Assembly: GCA_002453475.1 (NCBI GenBank)
Contig: DKGY01000098.1
Location: 15,145-21,217 of the forward strand
Length of the DNA stretch: 6,073 nucleotides
Direction of reading: 5' to 3'
Source of the DNA: Clostridium sp. UBA6758
Lineage (GTDB): Bacteria > Bacillota > Clostridia > Clostridiales > Clostridiaceae
Made by a program: the position numbers and the translations under genes. Below the pieces are notes generated by a model. The model did not search any database. It was not told the DNA's origin and saw only the letters and a list, made by a program, of their open reading frames with translations. Of the stretch, positions 1-5,105 are shown in pieces. Position 1 is the stretch's first letter. Each line of letters starts with the position of its first letter.

Positions 1-131
1 TGTTCAATATAGTAATCCACTTTTTCTAATATATGACTTTCAAGTTCTATTTTAATATTATCTCTGTCTAAAGAAAACTTAACATAGGACAAAATCTCTT
101 TTAAAAACTTTTCTTTTCTAAGCGAAGGCAT
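1..131 (-). CDS. Permease prime / HAAS-type domain protein, N-terminal fragment (partial, runs off left edge)
   Basis: An open frame starts at ATG 131 and stays open to the window edge, giving 43 codons (MPSLRKEKFLKEILSYVKFS, then DRDNIKIELESHILEKVDYY and more). It overlaps the 3' end of the padR gene by 14 bp in another frame. The sequence GGCGGTGA, one mismatch from ideal Shine-Dalgarno, sits about 5 nt before the ATG inside padR, which supports translational coupling. The pattern of a short basic N-terminus, then 'SYVKF..DR..I..ELE.HI..K.DYY', is what I know from the helical permease-prime / HAAS domains encoded directly after PadR genes in Firmicutes. These usually precede a membrane segment or a permease, and that part would lie outside the window. 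Partnership with PadR is inferred from position and family precedent. The domain name is moderately sure; the reading frame is well supported. Confidence 0.75.
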   Translation of the reverse strand, partial: MPSLRKEKFLKEILSYVKFSLDRDNIKIELESHILEKVDYYIE

Positions 132-462
132 ATGATTCACCGCCAATAACTTTATTAACAGATATTGAGAATTCTTCCCACTTTTTCTTTTCCTCTGTAA
201 GCTGTTTTTTCCCACTCTTAGTTATCTTATAATATCTTCTCTCTTTACCTGTATCCCCTTTAGCCATATAAGATTTTACATAACCATTATTTTCAAGTTT
301 GTGTAAAACAGGATATAGGGTGCCCTCCTTAAATTGGAAAGTTTTATCTGAGCGAACCTCTAACTCCTTTATTATCTCATATCCATATCTATCAGTTTCC
401 TCCAATAAGGACAGTACTAATAAAATGGTACTTCCCCCTATTAATCCTTTATCAATTTTCAC
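118..462 (-). CDS. PadR family transcriptional regulator
   Basis: This is a 114-residue winged-helix repressor of the short PadR type. Visible hallmarks are the helix 'ILLVLSLLEETDRYGYEI' (residues 13-30), the recognition region 'FKEGTLYPVLHKLENNGYV' (44-62), and the wing 'GKERRYYKIT' (72-81), followed by a short charged C-terminal helix (85-98) for dimerisation. An upstream in-frame TTG at 477 is possible, but it would put the GGGAGGTG Shine-Dalgarno sequence inside the gene. GTG at 462, 5 nt after that box, is therefore the better start. PadR dimers bind inverted repeats and often repress their own operon, and the palindromic promoter just upstream fits this. The gene overlaps the next minus-strand gene by 14 bp, so the two are one operon. 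The inducing signal cannot be read from the sequence. The family call is sure. Confidence 0.95.
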   Translation of the reverse strand: MKIDKGLIGGSTILLVLSLLEETDRYGYEIIKELEVRSDKTFQFKEGTLYPVLHKLENNGYVKSYMAKGDTGKERRYYKITKSGKKQLTEEKKKWEEFSISVNKVIGGESYAFA

Positions 463-481
463 ATTAACACCTCCCAAAATT

Positions 482-527
482 ATACCTTGATTATCTAAGT
501 ATAATTATACTTAGATAATCAAGGTAT
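482..527. promoter_or_regulatory. 46-bp perfect palindrome; probable double PadR operator
   Basis: Bases 482-504 are the exact reverse complement of 505-527 (23-bp arms, no spacer). Each arm also carries an imperfect 21-bp palindrome of the form ATACnTnGAT-n-ATCnAnGTAT: one copy at 482-502 and one, inverted, at 507-527, with centres 25 bp apart. The right copy fills the -35/-10 spacer of the padR promoter and the left copy covers the predicted transcription start. The ends ATAC...GTAT are dyad-symmetric as expected for a PadR dimer site. The symmetry is seen directly; assignment to PadR is inferred from adjacency. A terminator role is unlikely, because the element sits upstream of the gene and has no T-tract. 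Confidence 0.75.
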
Positions 528-532
528 GTCAA
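504..532 (-). promoter_or_regulatory. Sigma-A promoter of the padR operon
   Basis: On the minus strand TTGACA (532-527) is followed by exactly 17 bp and TATAAT (509-504), matching the vegetative consensus at all 12 positions. Transcription should start near 497, giving a leader of about 35 nt before the GTG start of padR. The whole core promoter lies on a large palindrome, so it should be strong when free and blocked when the regulator is bound. Confidence 0.88.
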
Positions 533-626
533 ACTTTATATTCAGGAAATAGTTACAATGCATTTCACATTAGTTGAACATGAAAATCTTCATTCATCAA
601 ATTTAAATATTTCATACAGAATAACA

Positions 627-1451
627 TTAAAGAGACATCCCAATTGATGATTCTGTCTCTTCGTGAAACTTATATCCTACACTATTATAAACTGACAATG
701 CTCTTTTGTTTGCACTCCATACTTCTAGTCTTGATTCCTTAATGTTTAAATCCTTTAACCCTTGAAAGGCTCTTATAATCAGATTTTTACCGACACCTTG
801 CTTTCTCCATTCCTTTGAAACAAACAAATCATCTACCCAGCCATATTCATTGTTTAATTCATCTTCCTTCACAATAATGATGATATTACCTACAATTTCC
901 CCTTTATGCTTAGCTGCTATACTGAACCACTGATTTTCCATTTTCAATTCCTTTAAATCCTCAATGGAATAACCCCTAACAAATACTTTATTTTGCTTTT
1001 CTACTAACTGTTTTATCTCATTTTCGTCTATAAACTCAAGATTAGCAAAATTAATACCTTCAATATCAGTAAGCTGGAAACTATCCTCAGTTATTTCTTT
1101 TCTTACTATATGCATTCCCTCATCATGGCTAAAACCTTCTTTAGAAGAATAATATGCTATGTTCTCTTTATTGTCTGAAAAACAACAATGGTAGACTCTT
1201 ACATCAAGCTCCTTATTTTCTTCTTTTATTACTTGTGATCTCTTCATTATTTCATCAAAGATTTGATCTTTTAACTCACTCTTATCTACAACCTCTTTCA
1301 CCTTAATATCAATATAAATATTTAATCTAGATTTTTCATATAAATCAGATTCCATAAAAGGTGAAATTATAGCTTCCCCTACTAAGTTATTATCTTTGTC
1401 ATAAGCTTCTAACATATGTTTTCTTCTACTATCTTTAATTGTATACATCAT
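627..1451 (-). CDS. GNAT family N-acetyltransferase, probable tandem-GNAT (274 aa)
   Basis: The C-terminal half (about residues 135-274) is a clear GNAT domain. It has the strand 'GWVDDLFV' and the acetyl-CoA pyrophosphate loop R216-K-Q-G-V-G-K222 (R/Q-x-x-G-x-G/A motif). It ends with 'LEVWSANKRALSVYNSVGYKF', in which N248, A251, Y255 and G259 match the GNAT motif-B pattern. Y255 is in the place of the usual general acid. The first ~120 residues resemble a second, degenerate GNAT fold: strand 'LNIYIDIKV', helix 'LKDQIFDEIMKRSQ', strand 'LDVRVYHCC', then 'NIAYYSSKEGF', but no acetyl-CoA loop. It probably transfers an acetyl group from acetyl-CoA to an amine in the cytoplasm; the substrate is unknown. 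The start is ATG 1451, or 1448 just inside, after a GGGGGG tract (1461-1456); an upstream in-frame GTG at 1463 would overlap that tract. It lies 165 bp upstream of padR's start and appears to be its own unit. Confidence 0.92.
   Translation of the reverse strand: MMYTIKDSRRKHMLEAYDKDNNLVGEAIISPFMESDLYEKSRLNIYIDIKVKEVVDKSELKDQIFDEIMKRSQVIKEENKELDVRVYHCCFSDNKENIAYYSSKEGFSHDEGMHIVRKEITEDSFQLTDIEGINFANLEFIDENEIKQLVEKQNKVFVRGYSIEDLKELKMENQWFSIAAKHKGEIVGNIIIIVKEDELNNEYGWVDDLFVSKEWRKQGVGKNLIIRAFQGLKDLNIKESRLEVWSANKRALSVYNSVGYKFHEETESSIGMSL
630..661 (-). terminator. Weak hairpin over the GNAT stop codon, possible terminator
   Basis: Perfect 8-bp arms AAGAGACA / TGTCTCTT (630-637 and 654-661) enclose a 16-nt loop and overlap the last codons of the acetyltransferase gene. 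On the minus strand the stem is followed by TTAATGTTATT, a poor U-tract, so terminator function is uncertain. No better terminator is visible between this gene and the padR promoter. Confidence 0.3.
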
Positions 1452-1648
1452 AGTGCCCCCCACTTTTCAACTTTAATTTTCACTTAAATGTTTTATTATA
1501 TAAACTATGCTCTTACTCCTATAGCAACTTTAGCTATATCACTTTATCAATTTATCACTTTTTTATCATATGATTATCTTTTATAAGGAAATTATAACAT
1601 ATTATGCTAATTAAAGATTATTTAATTTTATAGTTATTGCATTTTATC

Positions 1649-1680
1649 TTATAACTATTCGTTACAGAATAGAGTTATAA
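1649..1680. repeat. Bulged inverted repeat
   Basis: TTATAACT (1649-1656) pairs with AGTTATAA (1673-1680) and ATTC (1657-1660) with GAAT (1667-1670). There is a 2-nt bulge (AG, 1671-1672) and the loop is GTTACA. No T-tract follows on either strand, so it is not a typical terminator. It could be a regulator site or a chance AT-rich dyad. Confidence 0.35.
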
Positions 1681-1774
1681 CTTATCTATCTCAATTTCTT
1701 ATATATTACACAATTTGTATACTAACTCAAATTTAGTTTTTGACAATTATTTCCATATAATTAACTTTTTAAAA

Positions 1775-1809
1775 AAATTCACAATTTTTATTTACAATTT
1801 TGTGAATTT
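1775..1809. promoter_or_regulatory. Inverted repeat, possible operator
   Basis: AAATTCACAA (1775-1784) and TTGTGAATTT (1800-1809) are perfect 10-bp inverted arms separated by 15 bp. The right arm contains the candidate -35 box TTGTGA of a plus-strand promoter, so a protein bound here could control the peptidase gene downstream. The binding protein is unknown. The half-sites face outward compared with the TTGTTAA-TTAACAA pattern of Rex, so I do not assign it to Rex. Confidence 0.45.
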
Positions 1810-1828
1810 GTTCTAATATATATATAAC
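1800..1828 (+). promoter_or_regulatory. Candidate sigma-A promoter toward the C25 peptidase gene
   Basis: TTGTGA (1800-1805, 4 of 6 consensus) is followed by 17 bp and TATAAC (1823-1828, 5 of 6). Transcription from about 1835 would give a leader of roughly 335 nt before the peptidase start, including the hairpin at 1865-1888 and the SD-like box at 2093-2102. In DNA this AT-rich such matches arise by chance. A nearer promoter (2040-2070) is the alternative. Confidence 0.35.
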
Positions 1829-1864
1829 ATAAATTTTTCATTTCATTATTTTACATAATCACGC

Positions 1865-1888
1865 ATAAAAGTGATGAACTACTTTTAT
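1865..1888. repeat. Hairpin-forming inverted repeat in the presumed peptidase leader
   Basis: ATAAAAGT (1865-1872) and ACTTTTAT (1881-1888) are perfect 8-bp arms around the 8-nt loop GATGAACT. If transcription starts near 1835, this would form a small 5' hairpin about 30 nt into the leader. The stem is AT-rich and has no U-tract, so a terminator is unlikely. Confidence 0.35.
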
Positions 1889-2092
1889 AAACATCTTCAA
1901 AATTTATTCATCCAGTCTTATACAATTTGATTTATCTAATTTCACATAATTAATTTATATGCACCCATGTTTAATTTATAATTTTCCATAATAATTTAAT
2001 ATATTTGAGATAAACAACTTTAATAATCTTATATTTCAGTTGTTATCTATAGACACAATGTATCTATCATAAATCACCAATTAATACAATTT

Positions 2093-2102
2093 AAAAGGAG
2101 GG
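2093..2102 (+). promoter_or_regulatory. Isolated Shine-Dalgarno-like box, possible STAB-SD mRNA stabiliser
   Basis: AAAAGGAGGG lies about 70 nt upstream of the peptidase start, separate from that gene's own AGGAGGG (2159-2165). An ATG follows it directly (2103) and opens a 16-codon frame, MYYLESFSISLISTIF, ending at 2153. With no spacing between box and ATG, efficient translation of that frame is doubtful. In Bacillus thuringiensis cry3A a nearly identical untranslated box (GAAAGGAGGG, the STAB-SD) binds 30S subunits and protects the mRNA 5' end. A similar role here is inferred. Confidence 0.4.
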
Positions 2103-2170
2103 ATGTATTATTTAGAGAGTTTTTCTATCAGTCTTATTTCTACTATTTTTTAATTTTTAGGAGGGAATGT

Positions 2171-4312
2171 ATGAAAAAATTGTTTAAATCAAAACTATCA
2201 GTATTTTTGTTTCTACTGACATTTTTAGTTACTCAATGTTTCTTTGTATTTAATACTAGAACCACTTCTAGTCTTGACAATGATGGTAACTCAAATAACA
2301 CTGATGATGTTAGTGTCACTGTTCTAGAGTCTGATTCTCATCATACAGTTGTAAAATTTGATATTAACAATTTTAGTAAAGACTTAGTAAATATTAATGA
2401 TAAATCCTACTATAATATTACCTGTGAAGGTACTAGTTTACCTCTTGAAGAAGGAGCACCTGAACTTCCTCGTATATGCAGAAATATAGTTATCCCAGAT
2501 GATGCTGACGTTAAGTTAAACGTTATATCATCAGAATATAAAGACTATAAAAATTTCCCTATCGTTCCATCAAAAGGTTCTATAACAAGGGATAAAAATC
2601 CTGAAGATATACCTTACAAATTAGGTAAAGAATATAAAAATAAAAGCTTTTATCCTTCAGAATTAGTTTCCTTTAGTGAACCTTTTATTATGAGAGAATT
2701 AAGAGGAACAACTATCACTCTAAATGCATTTCAATATAAACCTAAAAATGAAACTCTAAGAGTATATGAATCTGTAACTGTTGAGATAATAACAGATGGT
2801 GAATCTTCAGTAAATTCACTTGTAGCTTCAAAACCTAATAAAATCACTTCGGATTTCGAACCAGCTTATACAAACACATTTATTAACTACAGTAATATAA
2901 AAAAATCAAATCATTCTTTAATGAATAACCCTTCAGAAACTGGCTCAATGCTTATCATATCCTATGATCAATATAGTAGCGCTATGGATTCCTTTATTAA
3001 TTGGAAAAATTCCAAAGGTATAAACACTACATTGGTAAACATGTCTGATGTATCATCAACCAATAATCCAACTGAAATTAAAAACTATATACAAAATTAT
3101 TACAACCAACATCCTGAATTAACTTATGTTCTTCTTGTTGGCGACTATGCACATGTATCTTCTCCTACTTACTCTACAGGTGTTTCTGATCCTACCTATA
3201 CAAAGGTTGCAGGATCAGATGATTATCCTGACATATATGTAGGTCGTTTTTCTGCAGAAAATATTGCAGATGTTGAAACTCAAGTACAAAGATCTATAGA
3301 GTTTGAACAAAATGGTTATAATACAGCTGCATGGTTTAAGAAAGGTGTTGGTATAGCATCTGATGAAGGCTCTGGTGAGACAGATATACAACAAATGGAT
3401 AGTATAAAGAGTAGGCTACTAAATGCAGGTTATACTCAAGTAGATAGTCTATATGATCCAGGTGCATCAGCTTCTTCTGTTACTAATAGTCTAAATCAAG
3501 GCAGAGGTATAATAAATTATTGTGGACACGGTGCTGAAAACTACTGGGTAACAACAGGCTTTAGTAATACCAATATAAAAAATCTTCAAAACCCAGGACA
3601 ACTTCCTTTTATTGTAAGTGTTTCTTGTGTAAGTGGTAAATTCCAAAGCGGTACTTGTTTTGCAGAAACATGGCTTCGCTCAAAAAATAGCAATGGAAAC
3701 CCAATAGGTGCAATAGGAACATTAATGTCAACAGTAAATCAACCTTGGATACCTCCTATGAATGGTCAAGACGGAATAATTGACTTACTTTGCAACAACA
3801 GTAAGGTATCACTAGGAGGCTTATGTTATTCTGGTGAAACTAGAATGCTAGATAATGGTACAAGCAGTGATTTATTAACTTTTAACACATGGACATTATT
3901 TGGTGATCCATCTATACAAATCCTACCTGATTCAACAACTCCACCAGTAGATCCAGAAGATCCATATGAACCTAATAACTCTACTTCTCAAGCATATGCT
4001 ATAAACAGTGGTGTAGATTATAGTTCATATATATATTCAGATACAGACGTTGATTACTATAAAGTTACAACTAACGAATCTGGTGTTATCGCTGCTACAC
4101 TAACAAATCTACCATATGACTATGACTTATATTTGTATAACTCCTCAGGAAACAAAGTTGCCTCTTCTACTAGAAGCTCCACATCCAATGAGTCCCTTTC
4201 TTACTCAGCACGTACAACAGGCACATACTATCTTAAAGTTGTTGGATATAATGGAATCTATAGCACATCTACAAAATATAATTTAAACGTAAGCTATCCT
4301 ATAACTAACTAA
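2171..4312 (+). CDS. Secreted gingipain-type (C25 family) cysteine peptidase with propeptide and PPC domain
   Basis: This 713-residue protein is probably a secreted, self-activating extracellular protease. Residues 1-28 are a signal sequence (basic MKKLFKSK, then a hydrophobic stretch). C23 follows V-T-Q, a poor lipobox, so a lipoprotein is unlikely. Residues about 47-210 resemble the gingipain propeptide ('EEGAPELPRICRNIVIPDDADVKL' region near 93-116; repeated beta strands). The C25 catalytic domain spans about 258-587: 'LLVGDYAH' (321-328), 'DDYPDIYVGRF' (350-360), catalytic His453 in 'INYCGHG', catalytic Cys486 in 'VSVSCVSG', and the closing 'LFGDPSIQI' (576-584). The 33-residue His-to-Cys spacing equals that of RgpB (H211/C244). 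Residues about 595-708 are a bacterial pre-peptidase C-terminal domain, with 'DPYEPNNS' and paired DxDxY strands as in clostridial collagenases. No LPXTG, SLH repeat or type IX secretion tail is seen, so it should be released. ATG 2171 lies 5 nt after AGGAGGG. The gene stands alone between opposite-strand genes. Cleavage specificity cannot be read. Confidence 0.95.
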   Translation: MKKLFKSKLSVFLFLLTFLVTQCFFVFNTRTTSSLDNDGNSNNTDDVSVTVLESDSHHTVVKFDINNFSKDLVNINDKSYYNITCEGTSLPLEEGAPELPRICRNIVIPDDADVKLNVISSEYKDYKNFPIVPSKGSITRDKNPEDIPYKLGKEYKNKSFYPSELVSFSEPFIMRELRGTTITLNAFQYKPKNETLRVYESVTVEIITDGESSVNSLVASKPNKITSDFEPAYTNTFINYSNIKKSNHSLMNNPSETGSMLIISYDQYSSAMDSFINWKNSKGINTTLVNMSDVSSTNNPTEIKNYIQNYYNQHPELTYVLLVGDYAHVSSPTYSTGVSDPTYTKVAGSDDYPDIYVGRFSAENIADVETQVQRSIEFEQNGYNTAAWFKKGVGIASDEGSGETDIQQMDSIKSRLLNAGYTQVDSLYDPGASASSVTNSLNQGRGIINYCGHGAENYWVTTGFSNTNIKNLQNPGQLPFIVSVSCVSGKFQSGTCFAETWLRSKNSNGNPIGAIGTLMSTVNQPWIPPMNGQDGIIDLLCNNSKVSLGGLCYSGETRMLDNGTSSDLLTFNTWTLFGDPSIQILPDSTTPPVDPEDPYEPNNSTSQAYAINSGVDYSSYIYSDTDVDYYKVTTNESGVIAATLTNLPYDYDLYLYNSSGNKVASSTRSSTSNESLSYSARTTGTYYLKVVGYNGIYSTSTKYNLNVSYPITN

Positions 4313-4323
4313 ATTTATAATAT

Positions 4324-4359
4324 ATAATAGGGTACTCTTGTAGCACCCTATTATTATTT
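4324..4359 (+). terminator. Intrinsic terminator of the C25 peptidase gene
   Basis: ATAATAGGGT (4324-4333) pairs perfectly with ACCCTATTAT (4345-4354) across an 11-nt loop, 11 nt after the stop codon, and continues into TATTT. The GGGT/ACCC core and position fit a rho-independent terminator, though the T-tract is interrupted. Confidence 0.75.
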
Positions 4360-4456
4360 AATGCCTTATAAGTTCTTATTGAAATAATTTCCTCTTAGCA
4401 TTTCATAAGTTTCTTCTAAAAAAGCATTTGCTTAATCATAAACAATTCTTGTCCAC

Positions 4457-4503
4457 AAAAAAGGTAAGCTTATCATCTATATAATAGATGCAAACTTACC
4501 TTT
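4457..4503 (-). terminator. Intrinsic terminator of the coiled-coil protein gene
   Basis: On the minus strand AAAGGTAAG (4503-4495) pairs with CTTACCTTT (4468-4460), and an inner stem CATCTAT/ATAGATG (4490-4484, 4480-4474) closes a 3-nt loop. CTTACC runs straight into six Ts (4462-4457), the mark of a rho-independent terminator in this direction. It lies about 93 nt past the stop of the minus-strand gene and is back-to-back with the peptidase terminator, keeping the two converging transcripts apart. Nothing else is evident between 4504 and 4595. Confidence 0.78.
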
Positions 4504-4595
4504 AAAATTATCCATATTTTAATCATATTTTAGCCATAAAAATAACTATCTTAAATAAATAAAATGGTTATTGAAAAAAGAATATTGAACTTTAG

Positions 4596-4946
4596 TTAGA
4601 CTGGTCTACGTTTTAATATGTTAATATCTACTTCATGTCTCCCTGTCATATCTTTTAATACTTCTATACTTTCCTTCACTTCTTTAACATTCTTTGAAAT
4701 ATTTTTTATTGATTTCTCAATTAAGTTTGTTTTTTCTTCTATTATTAAATCAGTGCTTCTAAATGAATTTTCATTTTGATCTCTATGTGAAGTTTGTACT
4801 TCTACAATCATATCTATGTTTTTTTCTATAGCTTCAATTTTAATTGAATTCTTCTTTATCTCATTTTTAACCCCATTTATTTCTGTTTCAAGTCTTGTTT
4901 GACCTTCTAACAGCTTTACAAGTATATCTTCAATTTCAATATCCAA
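4596..4946 (-). CDS. Small coiled-coil protein of unknown function
   Basis: This 116-residue protein is strongly helical and charged, with no signal peptide or membrane segment. An unbroken heptad series occupies L9, L12, Q16, L19, I23, V26, I30, N33, I37, I40, I44, I47. After a polar break ('TSHRDQNENSFRS', 52-64) a second series follows: I76, I80, I83, V87, V90, I94, L97, I108, L111. It should therefore form a two-segment coiled coil and oligomerise, or bind a partner. The basic tail KRRPV ends it. GAGGTGAT (4958-4951), a perfect anti-SD match, favours a TTG start at 4946 (8 nt after GAGG). ATG 4952 lies inside the box, and an upstream in-frame TTG at 4982 has no SD. Similar small coiled-coil proteins are common in clostridia and lack an assigned role. 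It has its own promoter and terminator, so it is a single-gene unit. Confidence 0.85.
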   Translation of the reverse strand: MDIEIEDILVKLLEGQTRLETEINGVKNEIKKNSIKIEAIEKNIDMIVEVQTSHRDQNENSFRSTDLIIEEKTNLIEKSIKNISKNVKEVKESIEVLKDMTGRHEVDINILKRRPV

Positions 4947-5019
4947 AATCATCACCTCAAACTTGCATTTTCCATTTAACAATTATATCTTAAAATATAT
5001 TATTTAATAATGTATTCAC

Positions 5020-5048
5020 ATTATAATACTTATTACGTTATAGTTCAA
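5020..5048 (-). promoter_or_regulatory. Sigma-A promoter of the coiled-coil protein gene
   Basis: On the minus strand TTGAAC (5048-5043, 4 of 6) is separated by 17 bp from a perfect TATAAT (5025-5020). The start should be near 5013, giving a leader of about 67 nt. The box pair is 12 bp downstream of the dyad at 5060-5100. Confidence 0.65.
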
Positions 5049-5059
5049 GATATATCGTC

Positions 5060-5100
5060 GTATTAATATGGATTATTTTACAATATATCCATATTAATAC
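5060..5100. repeat. Perfect 14-bp inverted repeat between reductase stop and next promoter
   Basis: GTATTAATATGGAT (5060-5073) and ATCCATATTAATAC (5087-5100) are exact inverted copies around 13 bp. The element begins 5 bp past the stop of the reductase gene and ends 12 bp before the -35 of the coiled-coil gene. No T-tract follows on either strand, so it is not a standard terminator. It may be a factor-binding operator, a 3' stabilising hairpin for the reductase mRNA, or a non-canonical terminator. Confidence 0.6.
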
Positions 5101-5105
5101 AAACC

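Larger units (their letters stand above)
1452..2170. other. Long AT-rich intergenic region between divergent GNAT and C25 peptidase genes
   Basis: About 720 bp without a convincing gene. On the minus strand, a perfect TATAAT at 1500-1495 could be the -10 of the acetyltransferase gene, with start near 1488 and a leader of about 37 nt, although no good -35 is seen. A small dyad TATAGC/GCTATA (1520-1538) lies just upstream of it. Three larger dyads, one plus-strand promoter candidate and an SD-like box toward the peptidase gene are listed separately. A second, weaker plus-strand promoter is possible at 2040-2070 (TTGTTA, 19 bp, TATCAT). The only small frames seen are an 18-codon one at 1874-1930 without a Shine-Dalgarno and a 16-codon one at 2103-2153. 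Confidence 0.6.

Noticed and set aside
299..490. 63-codon plus-strand open frame
   Set aside because: Lies antisense to padR, has no Shine-Dalgarno, and its translation has no domain character; it is a shadow of the PadR gene.
558..647. 29-codon plus-strand frame (starts MHFTLVEHENL) with a weak AGGA upstream
   Set aside because: Overlaps the 3' end of the acetyltransferase gene in antisense, SD match is poor and no plus-strand promoter is visible.
1740..1761. TTGACA (1740-1745) with TATAAT (1756-1761) as a plus-strand promoter
   Set aside because: The spacer is only 10 bp, far too short for a sigma-A promoter, although both boxes are perfect.
1874..1930. 18-codon plus-strand frame (starts MNYFYKHLQNL) in the peptidase leader
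   Set aside because: No Shine-Dalgarno before it and it begins inside the hairpin loop; frames this short are common by chance in AT-rich DNA.
2237..2239. Cys23 of the peptidase signal region as a lipoprotein attachment site
   Set aside because: The residues before it are L-V-T-Q; Gln at -1 does not fit a lipobox, and hydrophobic residues continue after the Cys.
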